Of a DNA stretch of 64,000 nucleotides, positions 42,841 to 51,452 are shown piece by piece. The notes beneath the pieces were generated by a model. The model made no database searches and was not told the DNA's origin. It saw only the letters and a program-made list of their open reading frames with translations. This DNA is from CAYSUS01 sp964434165. Lineage in GTDB: Bacteria > Planctomycetota > Planctomycetia > Pirellulales > Thermoguttaceae. Both the position numbers and the translations under genes were made by a program. The DNA lies in NCBI GenBank assembly GCA_964434165.1, contig CAYSUS010000031.1:1-64000 (forward strand). Direction: 5' to 3'. How positions within the stretch are numbered: the stretch's first letter is position 1; each line of letters opens with the position of its first letter.

Positions 42841-43530
42841 TCACCGCAGGGCCACGCCGGGGATCTCCGGCGGAAGCTGCGCCTCGTAGGCCAGCGAGTC
42901 GATGAACCGCTTGGCGGCCATGTACTCGACCGGGCTAAGCTGCTGCACCATGTCCTTCAACTCCAACCGCATCTGGTCGGTCAGCTTCCTCACGTCGCGA
43001 TACACGTCGCTGCCCGGCCCGCTCTGCGTCTTGTAACGCTGCACGAACAGGATGTCGAGCTGGATCCGCGCGTCGGTGAACTCCTCGCGCTGGAGGATGT
43101 CGGGCCAGTGGATCACGCCGCGGTCGAGTTGGCTGCCGTCGGGGCGCTCGGGCGCCGCCTCGCGGCTGTAGCGCATCAGGTCCTCCGGATCGGGACGCTC
43201 GCGGTCGGTCTGGAGCGACTGGTATGCGTCGTACAGCTTCCGCTTCTCGTAGAAGTTGGTGGCCACCTTCAGATCGTTTTCCAGGGCCTTGGTCCGCGTG
43301 GTCTGGAGCGAATCGATGGTCTTGGCGTAGTTGAGCTGCGCCTCGGAGATCGATTTGACCAGGGCCGCCTGGGCGTTGATCACCGCCGCCGTGGCCTTCT
43401 GCATTTCCGCCTGGCCGTTCAGATAGCTCCAGAGCGCGTTGCCGCTCTGGGCGGCCGGCGCCGGCCGGGCAAGACAAGAGGCCACCAGGACTGCCGCCAG
43501 GGGCCCGACGATGAAGGTGCGCGTCAGCAT
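42841..43530 (-). CDS. Secreted coiled-coil protein of unknown function
   Basis: 229 residues. The ATG at 43530 has GGAGGAG just upstream and starts a signal peptide (MLTRTFIVGPLAAVLVASCLARPAPAA); a Cys in its end region is not a good lipobox. Residues ~30-110 are a long helix/coiled coil (LNGQAEMQKATAAVINAQAALVKSISEAQLNYAKTIDSL), reminiscent of one TolC hairpin but too short to be an efflux channel. The rest is helical with DIVxRYK-like and VEYMAAKRFIDSLAYEAQ segments. No family is recognised. Confidence 0.65.
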   Translation of the reverse strand: MLTRTFIVGPLAAVLVASCLARPAPAAQSGNALWSYLNGQAEMQKATAAVINAQAALVKSISEAQLNYAKTIDSLQTTRTKALENDLKVATNFYEKRKLYDAYQSLQTDRERPDPEDLMRYSREAAPERPDGSQLDRGVIHWPDILQREEFTDARIQLDILFVQRYKTQSGPGSDVYRDVRKLTDQMRLELKDMVQQLSPVEYMAAKRFIDSLAYEAQLPPEIPGVALR

Positions 43531-43685
43531 TTCCGTCTCCTCCGTGAATTGGGGGGGGCAAAAGGGGACTTGCCCGCGGCCGGGCCCAACCCGGGCCCGG
43601 CGCGCGGTGTCCTTGCGAAGTTCGACGAATCGAAACCTTCGCCCCTTCTGTTCCGGCCCCGCGATTTCGCGGGTGAGACGGGCGA

Positions 43686-43714
43686 GCGAGCGGCCGGCTG
43701 CCCCGGCCGCTCGC
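43686..43714 (-). terminator. Strong GC hairpin, 12-bp perfect stem
   Basis: GCGAGCGGCCGG and its exact complement flank a 5-nt loop. It lies 330 bp past the kinase stop and upstream of the coiled-coil gene. Without a U-tract it may be a Rho-assisted terminator or a repeat remnant. Confidence 0.4.
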
Positions 43715-43936
43715 CCGATCGCTCGGGAATGCAGAACCTGTTCCCGGGCCCGACGATTGGATTGCCTCTTCTCAAACGTCGGGCTTGATCCGGCCCCGCA
43801 TGCTCGGGAGCTTCCAGGGCTTGGGGGTCCCCGTCGCACGGCGGCGATTTGAAGCTTCCCTCGCGGCAGCCCAGTTATCGACATCCCGGCCCGCAGACTT
43901 TGGCGAATCCCCAAAATCGGAATAGTTTCTCCACGC

Positions 43937-44022
43937 GGCGAGACGGGGAGGGGGTCGGGAGTCGTACCTCGAACGGGCTCGCGCCTGGAACCGATGCCGC
44001 GCCGAGAAGAGACTCCCGACCC
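43937..44022. repeat. Hairpin repeat family 3, copy 1
   Basis: GGGTCGGGAGTC (43952-43963) and GACTCCCGACCC (44011-44022) are a perfect 12-bp inverted pair around a 47-nt loop. The loop shares CTCGAACG...CGCGCCT...CCGAGAA with copy 3, and the left flank shares CGGCGAGAC-like sequence with copy 4. Confidence 0.65.
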
Positions 44023-44043
44023 TGTTGGTCCCGCAGCGCCGCC

Positions 44044-46452
44044 CTACCCGCCGAAGAGCCGACGCAGCGACGCCCAAAGCCGGCCGAAGGGGCCCGCTGG
44101 CGCGCGGGCGGGCAGGAGCACGGGCACCTCGGGAAGCAGCGCGGCCAACTCGGGGATCGTCTCCAGCGGCACGTAGGGGCCGCCGCCGCCGAGCGAGGCG
44201 CGCGCGCCCCGCCCGATCCGGTCGCCCGCCACCAGGACCTTCATCTGCGCCTCCGTGGCCTTGAGCCGATGGGGGATCGTGCGGTGCTCGGCCAGGATCA
44301 CGTGCCAGAACACGTCCTGCTCGGCCCGACCCTCCAGGGCATCGGCGGTCGCGTAACGGTTGCGTGCCGGGTTGAGGCAGTCCATCGCCGCCATGGCGAA
44401 CTCGCCGGCCGACGCGGGCCGCTTGTCGGGGTCCGCGTCGATCGACCGCTTGACCAGCTCGACCGTCATGGGGGTGATGGCCGGGTTGAACTGCTCGGGC
44501 GAGCGGTACTCGTTCTGGGCCTTGGCCATCAGCTTGTCGATGTTTGTCTTGCCCACGAACGGCAACTTGCCGGTGAGCATCACGTACAGGCTCACCCCCA
44601 GGCCGTACACGTCGCTCCGCCGGTCCACGTCCTTGGCGCCGGTGAACTGCTCGGGGGCGATGTACTCCGGGGTGCCCAGGCCGGTGCCGTCCATGGTCAG
44701 CCCGATTTGGTCATCCACCTGCTTGGAAAGGCCCAGGTCGCCGAGCTTGGCGCGGCGATGCGGCGTGAGCAGCACGTTGGCCGGGTTGACGTCGCGGTGG
44801 ACGACGCCGTGGTGGTGCACCCCGTCCAGGGCCTGGGCCAGGTCGATGGCGATCTTCAGGGCCTCGGGCTCGCCCAGGTGGCCGGCCTTGGTCACGTAGG
44901 AAGCCAGGTTCCCGCCGCCCACGTATTCCATCACGATGTACGGGCGCCCCTGGTACTGGCCGGCCTCGATCGCCTGAACCAGGTGCGGGTGGGAGATCTG
45001 CTTGAGCAGCTCGGCCTCGCGCTGGAAGCGGGCCAGGCGCCGCTCGTTGCGGGCCGCGTCGTCGGAGAGGAACTTCACGGCCACGTCGCAGCCGTCGGGC
45101 CCCCGGGCTCGAAACACGGTGCCTGCCTGACCTCGCCCCGTCTCCTCCAGCAGCTTGTATCGCCCCACGCGCTCCAGGTCGTCGTCCAGAAGCTGGATGA
45201 ACTGCTCCAGGGACGGGGGGCGATTGGCCGGGTCGGGCTCGAGGCACCGGGCGATCACTTCCGCCAGCGACGGGCTGATGTCGCGGTTGATCGACTCGGC
45301 CGGCCGGTAGGCGCCCACGTCCTTGACCGCCAGCAGGTCGCTCAGGCTCGGGCCGCGGAAGGGGATTCGCGCCGTGACCAGCGTGTAGAGCGTGGCCCCC
45401 AGCGAATACACGTCGCTTCGGGCGTCGGCCGCGCTCTCGCGGCGGATCTGCTCCGGGGCCAGGTACTGCTGCGTCTCCAGCCCCAGTCCGCTGTGGATCG
45501 GCTCGATGTGCTCATCGACGTAGCCTTCCAGGCCCCATTCGGTGAGCTTCGCCCTGCCCGACCGCGTCATGAGAATGTTGGCCGGCAAGATGCAGCGGTG
45601 GACCAGTCCCGCCCGGTGCAGGGCGGCCGCGGCTTCGGCGGCGGAGCGGACCAGGCGCACGGCCTGGAGCGGGTCCATGGCGCCGTCGCGCTCCACGATG
45701 CGGCGGAGCGACTCGGCTTCGAGGTGCTCGGCGATCCAGAAATGCCCGCCGCGATCCTCGCCGACCTCGAAGACCTCGATCAGGTTCGGATGGCTCAGAC
45801 GCATCAGCACGGCCGCCTGCTCGTAGAACCGGGCCAGGCAGCCCGGGTGCACGGCGAACTCGCCGGCCAGGGCCTTCACGGCCACGGCGCGCCGCTCGGC
45901 GTTCCTCGCCCGGAAGATCGTCGCCGAGCTGCCCTGGAACAGCGCCGACCGCAGCTCGCACGGCCCGAGCAGGACCGACTCGCACGTGTCCTTCACCTTC
46001 CACTGGCGCGCGCGGAGCCCGGGACGGGAGGGGAGGGGCGGAGGGGCGGGCGGCCCCGGACGCGCGGCGGGGGCGGCCTGCGCCGGGGCTGGCTGGGGAC
46101 GGGCCGCCACCGGGGGCGGCTCAGGCGGAGGGGGAGGCGCCGGGGCCGTGGGAGCTAGGGCCCGGGCGGCCGCCAGGTCCTTGCCGAGCTTGCGGTCGTA
46201 TTCGGCCTTGCGCGCCGCGTCCAGCAGGCACGCCCGGGCCGCCCCCAGCTCGTTGAGCAGCGTCTGCGAGACGTCGGCGAAGCGGCCCAACTGGTAGGTC
46301 CGCACGTGGGCCATCTGGCGCTCCGCCGCGTCGCGGATCACCTCCCGGTCGGACTCGAAGAGCTGGGTGCCCAGCAGGCGATAGTAGTTGGGCGGCTGCT
46401 CGCTGGGCGGGATCGCCAGCCAGCGGTAGTAGGGATCGAATTGAACCGACAT
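44044..46452 (-). CDS. Ser/Thr protein kinase with tandem pseudokinase and kinase domains
   Basis: 802 residues. Residues 20-90 resemble a J-domain without HPD (PNYYRLLGTQLFESDREVIRDAAERQ...ARKAEYDRKL), a planctomycete speciality. A Pro/Ala linker (100-145) follows. Kinase domain 1 (about 165-425) keeps the ATP Lys193 and APE but has HRC (285-287) for HRD and EWG (305-307) for DFG, so it is probably a pseudokinase. Domain 2 (431-690) has GRGQAG, Lys460, HRD (552-554), DLG (572-574) and APE (599-601) and should be active. There is no membrane helix. Domain 1 may regulate domain 2, by inference. Targets are unknown. Confidence 0.88.
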   Translation of the reverse strand: MSVQFDPYYRWLAIPPSEQPPNYYRLLGTQLFESDREVIRDAAERQMAHVRTYQLGRFADVSQTLLNELGAARACLLDAARKAEYDRKLGKDLAAARALAPTAPAPPPPPEPPPVAARPQPAPAQAAPAARPGPPAPPPLPSRPGLRARQWKVKDTCESVLLGPCELRSALFQGSSATIFRARNAERRAVAVKALAGEFAVHPGCLARFYEQAAVLMRLSHPNLIEVFEVGEDRGGHFWIAEHLEAESLRRIVERDGAMDPLQAVRLVRSAAEAAAALHRAGLVHRCILPANILMTRSGRAKLTEWGLEGYVDEHIEPIHSGLGLETQQYLAPEQIRRESAADARSDVYSLGATLYTLVTARIPFRGPSLSDLLAVKDVGAYRPAESINRDISPSLAEVIARCLEPDPANRPPSLEQFIQLLDDDLERVGRYKLLEETGRGQAGTVFRARGPDGCDVAVKFLSDDAARNERRLARFQREAELLKQISHPHLVQAIEAGQYQGRPYIVMEYVGGGNLASYVTKAGHLGEPEALKIAIDLAQALDGVHHHGVVHRDVNPANVLLTPHRRAKLGDLGLSKQVDDQIGLTMDGTGLGTPEYIAPEQFTGAKDVDRRSDVYGLGVSLYVMLTGKLPFVGKTNIDKLMAKAQNEYRSPEQFNPAITPMTVELVKRSIDADPDKRPASAGEFAMAAMDCLNPARNRYATADALEGRAEQDVFWHVILAEHRTIPHRLKATEAQMKVLVAGDRIGRGARASLGGGGPYVPLETIPELAALLPEVPVLLPARAPAGPFGRLWASLRRLFGG

Positions 46453-46547
46453 GGGCCGCGGCGCCGTGTTGCCCGAAGAAGCGGTGGATGGGAGCGGGGG
46501 TCCATTCTAAGCCGCCGTCCGCCCCCCGGCAATTCGGTGGGGCAGCC

Positions 46548-46620
46548 GGGTCGGGCGTCATTTTCCGAACGACGCTCCGGTCACGGATCAGGCTCGGTCC
46601 GGAAGAAGACTCCCGAACTC
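46548..46620. repeat. Hairpin repeat family 3, copy 2
   Basis: Left arm GGGTCGGGCGTCATTTTCC (46548-46566) and right arm GGAAGAAGACTCCCGAACTC (46601-46620) are imperfect inverted copies. It fills the gap between the kinase start and the recJ stop. Confidence 0.6.
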
Positions 46621-46629
46621 GTCCCGCGC

Positions 46630-48375
46630 CTACGGCCGGCTCGCCCGCCAGTCCACCAGGTGCAGCTCGACGGATCGGCGGCCGTTGAACGTGTTGATCA
46701 CCGGGCGGAAGGCCACGTCCACGGGGCCGTGCACCGCCTCGAGCTCCTCGCGCCACTCGCCGCCCCCGAAGGCCACTGCGCGCAGCCGCACGTCGTGCTG
46801 CGAAAGCATCACGGAAAGATGGCGCCCGCCCTCGCCCATCGTCTTCGGCGGGCCGGCCACTTCAACGCCCGAGGCGCACAACAACGGCCGCGCGTTCCCC
46901 TCTCCGAACGGCGAGAGCCGCTCGATCTGGCCGACCGTGCGCAGCGTGAAGGCGCTCAAGGGCGCCTCGGCATCGATGCGGATCTCGGCGACGCGGTCCT
47001 GCTCGGCCATCTCCGCGGCGGCGTGCTCGCAGAAATCGGCGCGGAACGCCTCCAGCTTGTCCTCCTCGATCCTCAGCCCGGCCGCCGCGGCGTGGCCGCC
47101 GAAGCCCAGAAGGTGCTCCGCGCAAGCCTCCAGCGCGGCGTGCAGGTTGAACCCCGGCACGCTGCGGCCCGAGCCCACGCCCGGCTTCACGCCCATCGGG
47201 TCCCACGCCACCAGCACCACCGGACGATAGTGCTTTTCTGCTAGGCGCCCGGCCACGATGCCGATCACCCCCGCGTGCCAGCCCCGGTCGCCCAGGACCA
47301 GGGCGGCGTGCTCGGGGGGCGGGAACTGCTCCTTGACCTGCTTGCTGGCCGCCAGGTAGATGCTCCGCTCCAGGGTCTGCCGGCTGGCGTTGAGCTGATC
47401 GACGTACCGCGCCAGCTCGTCGGCGCGGTCGGGCTTGTCGGTCACCAGCAGCTCCACGGCGAGCTGCGCCTGGCCCAGGCGCCCGGCCGCGTTCAGGCGC
47501 GGGGCCAGCGAGAAGGCGATGTCCTCGGCATCCAGCGACGGCTTCTGGTCGAGCCGGGCCACCTTCATCAGCTTCGCCAGGCCGAGCGGGGGCTGGCTCT
47601 TCAGACCCGCCAGCCCGTGGCACACGAGGATGCGGTTCTCGTCCACCAGCGGCACCACGTCGGCCACGGTCCCCAGCGCGGCCAGGCCCACCGCCTGGAC
47701 GAGGAAGTCGCGCATCCGCGCGCCCACCTTCTTCGCCCCGCTGGCCCGCTGGCACACAGCCCAGGCGAGCTTGAAGGCCACGCCCGACCCGCTCAAGCCG
47801 GCGAACGGATACGCCCGCCCCGGCAGACGCGGATGCACCAGCGCCGCCGCTTCCGGCAGCTCCGTGCCCGGCTCGTGGTGATCGGTGACGATCATCTCCA
47901 GGCCGCACTGGCGGGCCGTGGCCGCCTCGGCCACGCTGGCGATCCCGCAATCGACCGTGACCACCATCTCCGCCCGCCGCGCGGCGATGGCGCGGATCGC
48001 CTCGTCGTTCAGGCCGTAGCCCTCCTCCAGGCGATGTGGAATGTAGTACGAGACCTCTGCGCCCAGAAGCCTCAGGCACTGCCAGAGGATCGCCGTGCCG
48101 GTCACCCCGTCCGCGTCGTAATCGCCGTAGATGCAGATCCGCCGACGCGCGGCCACGGCCTCGTGCAACAGGTCCGCGGCCTGGGAGCAGCCGGGCAGCT
48201 CCTCGGGCTCGCGCAGCGCCGAGAGCTTCGGCTCGAGAAACCTGCGGACCTCGTCCGGGCCCGCGATCCCGCGGCAGAGAAGCAGCTGCGCGATCAGCGG
48301 CGGCACCCCCGCCGCACGCTCCAGGCAGGCGATGCGATCCGCATCATGCGAATGGATCCGCCAGCGTTTGGCCAT
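46630..48375 (-). CDS. recJ: Single-stranded-DNA-specific exonuclease RecJ
   Basis: 581 residues, the usual length. The ATG at 48375 (MAKRWRIHSHDADR) fits the family start; the open frame beyond it is not RecJ-like. Catalytic motifs: IYGDYDADGVTG, VTVDCGI, TDHHEPG (the DHH motif), LGTVADVVPL and, in the DHHA1 part, GFGGHAAAAGLRI. It degrades single-stranded DNA 5' to 3' in recombination and mismatch repair. The L33 gene is 131 bp upstream on the same strand. Confidence 0.96.
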   Translation of the reverse strand: MAKRWRIHSHDADRIACLERAAGVPPLIAQLLLCRGIAGPDEVRRFLEPKLSALREPEELPGCSQAADLLHEAVAARRRICIYGDYDADGVTGTAILWQCLRLLGAEVSYYIPHRLEEGYGLNDEAIRAIAARRAEMVVTVDCGIASVAEAATARQCGLEMIVTDHHEPGTELPEAAALVHPRLPGRAYPFAGLSGSGVAFKLAWAVCQRASGAKKVGARMRDFLVQAVGLAALGTVADVVPLVDENRILVCHGLAGLKSQPPLGLAKLMKVARLDQKPSLDAEDIAFSLAPRLNAAGRLGQAQLAVELLVTDKPDRADELARYVDQLNASRQTLERSIYLAASKQVKEQFPPPEHAALVLGDRGWHAGVIGIVAGRLAEKHYRPVVLVAWDPMGVKPGVGSGRSVPGFNLHAALEACAEHLLGFGGHAAAAGLRIEEDKLEAFRADFCEHAAAEMAEQDRVAEIRIDAEAPLSAFTLRTVGQIERLSPFGEGNARPLLCASGVEVAGPPKTMGEGGRHLSVMLSQHDVRLRAVAFGGGEWREELEAVHGPVDVAFRPVINTFNGRRSVELHLVDWRASRP

Positions 48376-48506
48376 GCCCGTGCTCGGCGAGGGGAAAGGC
48401 GGGACCCGCGGCGAACTGAGGTCCCCAAGGTCGGCTGCACGAACCGCCCGCCCTGGCCGCGGCGCAGCGGCAGCGACGGTCGAAACCGGCCGCCAAGGTC
48501 GGCAGG

Positions 48507-48680
48507 CTACTTCTTCTTCTCGTTGTGCACGGTGTGCTTGCGGAGCCGCGGGCAGTACTTCTTCACCTTCAGCTTCTCCCCGCCGGGCTTGCGGCGCAGG
48601 GCGTAATTGTAGTCGCCCGACTCCTCGCACACCAGGAAGACCGTCTCGGCCTTCTTCTTCTTGCCTTTGCCTTTCGCCAT
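48507..48680 (-). CDS. rpmG: 50S ribosomal protein L33 (two-cysteine form)
   Basis: 57 residues from the ATG at 48680, with GGAG 10 nt upstream; too short to stand out among overlapping frames. VFLVCEESGDYNYALRRKPGGEKLKVKKYCPRLRKHTVHNEKK is L33 throughout. Only Cys18 and Cys43 of the four zinc-ribbon cysteines remain, so it probably does not bind zinc. Co-orientation with recJ suggests a shared transcript. Confidence 0.93.
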   Translation of the reverse strand: MAKGKGKKKKAETVFLVCEESGDYNYALRRKPGGEKLKVKKYCPRLRKHTVHNEKKK

Positions 48681-48786
48681 GCTCGCTTCTCCGAAGTACC
48701 CGCGGGAAGGGGACCGACCCCGTTCGGCGCAAACCTTGATTTTACTGGATCGGCCGGGCTTGGGAACCGGGATCAAGCGAGGAAGA

Positions 48787-48854
48787 GGTCGGGGGCCTTT
48801 CTCGAACGCGCCTTCTACGCACGCAGCGCGGCAGCCGAGAAAGGACTCCCGCCC
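48787..48854. repeat. Hairpin repeat family 3, copy 3
   Basis: Left arm GGTCGGGGGCCTTTCTCG (48787-48804) pairs with CGAGAAAGGACTCCCGCCC (48836-48854). The 31-nt loop shares AACGCGCCT with copy 1. Confidence 0.6.
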
Positions 48855-49044
48855 TCTTCGCTTCGCGCGCGGGACGGGCTGCCCACTCCGTCCAGGCCGA
48901 ATCCCCGCGCGGATGGGACGCCGTATCGCCCTTCCTGCGAAGAGGGAGGGTCGCACCCTTCACATGCGGGGAAAGCCACGGCCGATCGCCAACGCCGGGA
49001 ATAACGCCCTGGCTGTCGGGCGAACGAGTAGGTAGCCCGCTTCG

Positions 49045-49131
49045 AGGCGAGACCCGGGGGGTCGGGAGTTTCTCTTCGATCGGTGCGACGCCCTTGCCAA
49101 GAACCTCTCAGGGAAGAAGACCCCCTATCCC
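49045..49131. repeat. Hairpin repeat family 3, copy 4
   Basis: Left arm GGTCGGGAGTTTCTCTTCG (49060-49078) and right arm GGGAAGAAGACCCCCTATCC (49111-49130) are imperfect inverted copies; the left flank GAGGCGAGAC is shared with copy 1. Confidence 0.55.
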
Positions 49132-49337
49132 GTCCTCCCCCCGAGGCGGTTGCGTTTGCCGCGCGGCACAGGTACCCTAAAGGTAAGGTCTGCGCGGGGG
49201 AAAACGAGACTCCGCTGCGGCGGTGGCTGGCCGCCGGTCGGGATCGGCGTGCAGCCGAGCCGCGATCGCAGTGTTTCTCGTCCTTTTGGAAGCTGACAGG
49301 TTCTTGCGAACCCTGGATTCTGGTGGAGTGGAAAGCC

Positions 49338-51098
49338 ATGGCAGAGACGCCCAACCCCAAGGAATCGGAAAAGCAGGCCGGTGCCGATGCGGCGCCCAAG
49401 CCGGCTGCGCCCAAGTCCAACGGCGGCAGCAAGCCGAGCCCCGCCCCGGCCAAGGCCAAGGCTGCTCCAGCGGGCGATAAGGCTGCTTCAGCGGGCGATA
49501 AGGCGGCGGCCCCCAAGCCCCGTCAAGCCGGCGCCCCCGCGGCGGCCGCCAAGGCCATGGCCGCAGAGCAGGCCGCCAAGCCCCTGCCCGAGGAATACAT
49601 CGAGGAGTCGGCCGGCTTCAGCGGCTGGATGCGCGAGGCCGTGCGCCAGACCCCGAGCTGGCTGGTGAGCATGGTCGTCCACATGGTGATCCTCCTCGTG
49701 CTCGCCTTGTGGATGGTGCCTCCGCCCGACACCAGCGATATGCGCCAGATCGTCGTGGCTCCGCCGGAAAAGGAGCAGGACCAGCTTGAGGAGTTGATCG
49801 AGGAGCCGATCCAGGAGTTGGTTGTCGACACGCCGCTGGAGACGGTGGTCATCGAGCCGGACATCACCAAGGTCCCCGAGATGCCGATGTCCGACGATCT
49901 CGAGGCCGCGGCCATGAAGATCGACCTGGACGAGCTGGGCCTGGACAAGGCCCCGCGCAACGACCTTCTGGCCACGGTGGGCACCTTCACCGGCGACGCC
50001 TTGTCGGGCCGCGGCAAGGGCCGCGGTCAGCTCGTGGCGGCCGGCGGCGGCACCGCGGAAAGCGAACGGGCGGTCGCCCTGGCGCTGAAGTGGCTCGCCG
50101 CGCACCAGATGCCCGACGGCGGCTGGAGCTTCAACCACGCCATGCACCCGAAGTGCCGCGGCCAGTGCGGCAACCCCGGCACAGCCATCGAGGCGCGAAA
50201 CGCGGCCACCGCCATGGCCCTGCTGCCGTTCCTGGGAGCCGGGCAGACCCATAAGGAAGGCAAGTACAAGCAGACCGTCAAGGACGGCCTCTACTTCCTC
50301 GTCAGCCGGATGCAGATCAGCCCCAAGGGCGGGAGCCTCTACGAGAAGGGCAAGGGGCGGATGTACGCCCACGGCCTCTGCTCGATCGCCCTGTGCGAGG
50401 CCTACGCCATGACGCACGACCGGGGCCTTTACAACCCGGCCCAGCAGGCGATCAACTTCATCGCCTACGCCCAGGACCCGGTGGGCGGCGGCTGGCGCTA
50501 CGAGCCCCGGCAGAAGGGCGACACTTCGGTGGTCGGCTGGCAGATCATGGCCCTCAAGAGCGGCCACATGGCCTACCTCCGCGTGCCCCCGGTGACCGTC
50601 AAGAAGGCCTTCCAGTACCTCGACACCGTGCAGGCCAACAGCGGCGCCAACTACGGCTACACCGACCCCGGGGCGGGCCAGGCGACGACGGCGATCGGAC
50701 TGCTCTGCCGCATGTACCTGGGCTGGAAGAAGGACAACCCGGCCCTGCAGCGCGGCGTGGCCTGGCTGAGCAAGCAGGGGCCCAGGATCGGCGGCCCGAA
50801 CAAGGGCGGCAAGCCCCCCTCGGCCAACATGTACTACAACTACTACGCCACGCAGGTGATGCGCCACTGGGAAGGCGAGCAGTGGGACAAGTGGAACAAC
50901 AAGATGCGCGACACCCTCGTGAAGACCCAGGCCCAGAAGGGGCACGAGGAGGGAAGCTGGTTCTTCACCGGCGAGCACGGCTCCGAAGTGGGCGGCCGCC
51001 TCTACAGCACCACGCTGGCCACGATGATCCTCGAGGTGTATTACCGCCACATGCCGATCTACCGCACCCAGAGCGTCGAGGAGGCCTTCCCCGACTGA
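49338..51098 (+). CDS. Membrane-anchored squalene-cyclase/prenyltransferase-like toroid protein
   Basis: 586 residues. GGAG lies 11 nt before the ATG at 49338. Residues 1-85 are a Pro/Ala/Lys-rich low-complexity cytoplasmic tail with a small direct repeat (AGDKAA twice). One membrane helix follows (SWLVSMVVHMVILLVLALWMV, about 108-128), then an acidic linker and a GRGKGRGQ stretch. From ~235 on, repeated QxPDGGW-like helical pairs (LKWLAAHQMPDGGWSFNHAMHP, INFIAYAQDPVGGGWRY) form an alpha/alpha toroid as in squalene-hopene cyclases, but the DXDD catalytic motif is not seen, so it is unlikely to be a cyclase. Large families of such proteins exist in planctomycetes with unknown function. Confidence 0.72.
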   Translation: MAETPNPKESEKQAGADAAPKPAAPKSNGGSKPSPAPAKAKAAPAGDKAASAGDKAAAPKPRQAGAPAAAAKAMAAEQAAKPLPEEYIEESAGFSGWMREAVRQTPSWLVSMVVHMVILLVLALWMVPPPDTSDMRQIVVAPPEKEQDQLEELIEEPIQELVVDTPLETVVIEPDITKVPEMPMSDDLEAAAMKIDLDELGLDKAPRNDLLATVGTFTGDALSGRGKGRGQLVAAGGGTAESERAVALALKWLAAHQMPDGGWSFNHAMHPKCRGQCGNPGTAIEARNAATAMALLPFLGAGQTHKEGKYKQTVKDGLYFLVSRMQISPKGGSLYEKGKGRMYAHGLCSIALCEAYAMTHDRGLYNPAQQAINFIAYAQDPVGGGWRYEPRQKGDTSVVGWQIMALKSGHMAYLRVPPVTVKKAFQYLDTVQANSGANYGYTDPGAGQATTAIGLLCRMYLGWKKDNPALQRGVAWLSKQGPRIGGPNKGGKPPSANMYYNYYATQVMRHWEGEQWDKWNNKMRDTLVKTQAQKGHEEGSWFFTGEHGSEVGGRLYSTTLATMILEVYYRHMPIYRTQSVEEAFPD

Positions 51099-51452
51099 CC
51101 CTCCGGACGGACGGCCCGACGCGCCGTCGGGCCGCCCCGGGCGCATGCCTGCCCGGCTGCGGATCAGCCTCCGGCTCCGGGGGCGGGAGAACGGATCCCC
51201 CCAAGGCAGACGTGCCTCAGGAGTCGGGCGACAGGTGGAAGGCGAGGTGCTTCCAGTGGTGCTTTTCAGCCTTCCGCTCCAGGGCGCGTCTCGCCACGAA
51301 TTGCCAAGGATCAACTTGCCGGACCGTGAAACGGTTCACGGGTCGGGCCACCTCTCGGCCAGTCGGCCGCTGTTTCACCGCCCTGTCTCGGGGTCCGTCT
51401 GTTCGCAGATGTGATTGTCACGGGTCGCTGGACCAGGACACCGAAGGCAAGG
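51099..51452. other. Intergenic region with repeat family 1 copy
   Basis: 354 bp between convergent genes. The right part is the third copy of family 1; the left part shows nothing recognisable beyond GC-rich sequence. Confidence 0.6.
51297..51439 (+). repeat. Dispersed repeat family 1, distant copy
   Basis: 143 bp matching 4668-4808, with the same end GGACCAGGAC and the same internal hairpin (CCGTGAA-ACGG-TTCACGG). It ends 13 bp before the stop codon of the RND pump gene and has no inverted partner nearby. Confidence 0.75.

Larger units (their letters stand above)
43531..44043. other. Intergenic region with two hairpins
   Basis: 513 bp between two minus-strand genes. It holds the 12-bp-stem hairpin at 43686-43714 and copy 1 of the family 3 hairpin element (43937-44022). 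No gene was recognised. Confidence 0.6.
48681..49337. other. Divergent intergenic region with two hairpin repeats
   Basis: 657 bp between rpmG (minus) and the toroid-protein gene (plus). It holds family 3 copies 3 and 4 and a separate inverted pair, CCCTCTTCGC (about 48853) with GCGAAGAGGG (about 48937). Promoters for both genes should lie here; no consensus pair was identified. Confidence 0.6.

Noticed and set aside
43849..46158. A 769-codon plus-strand frame opposite the kinase gene
   Set aside because: His/Gly/Val-rich antisense reading of the kinase domains; no start signal and no family resemblance.
49338..51098. Calling the toroid gene a squalene-hopene cyclase
   Set aside because: The fold-like repeats are present, but I find no DXDD motif and there is an extra membrane anchor and linker.
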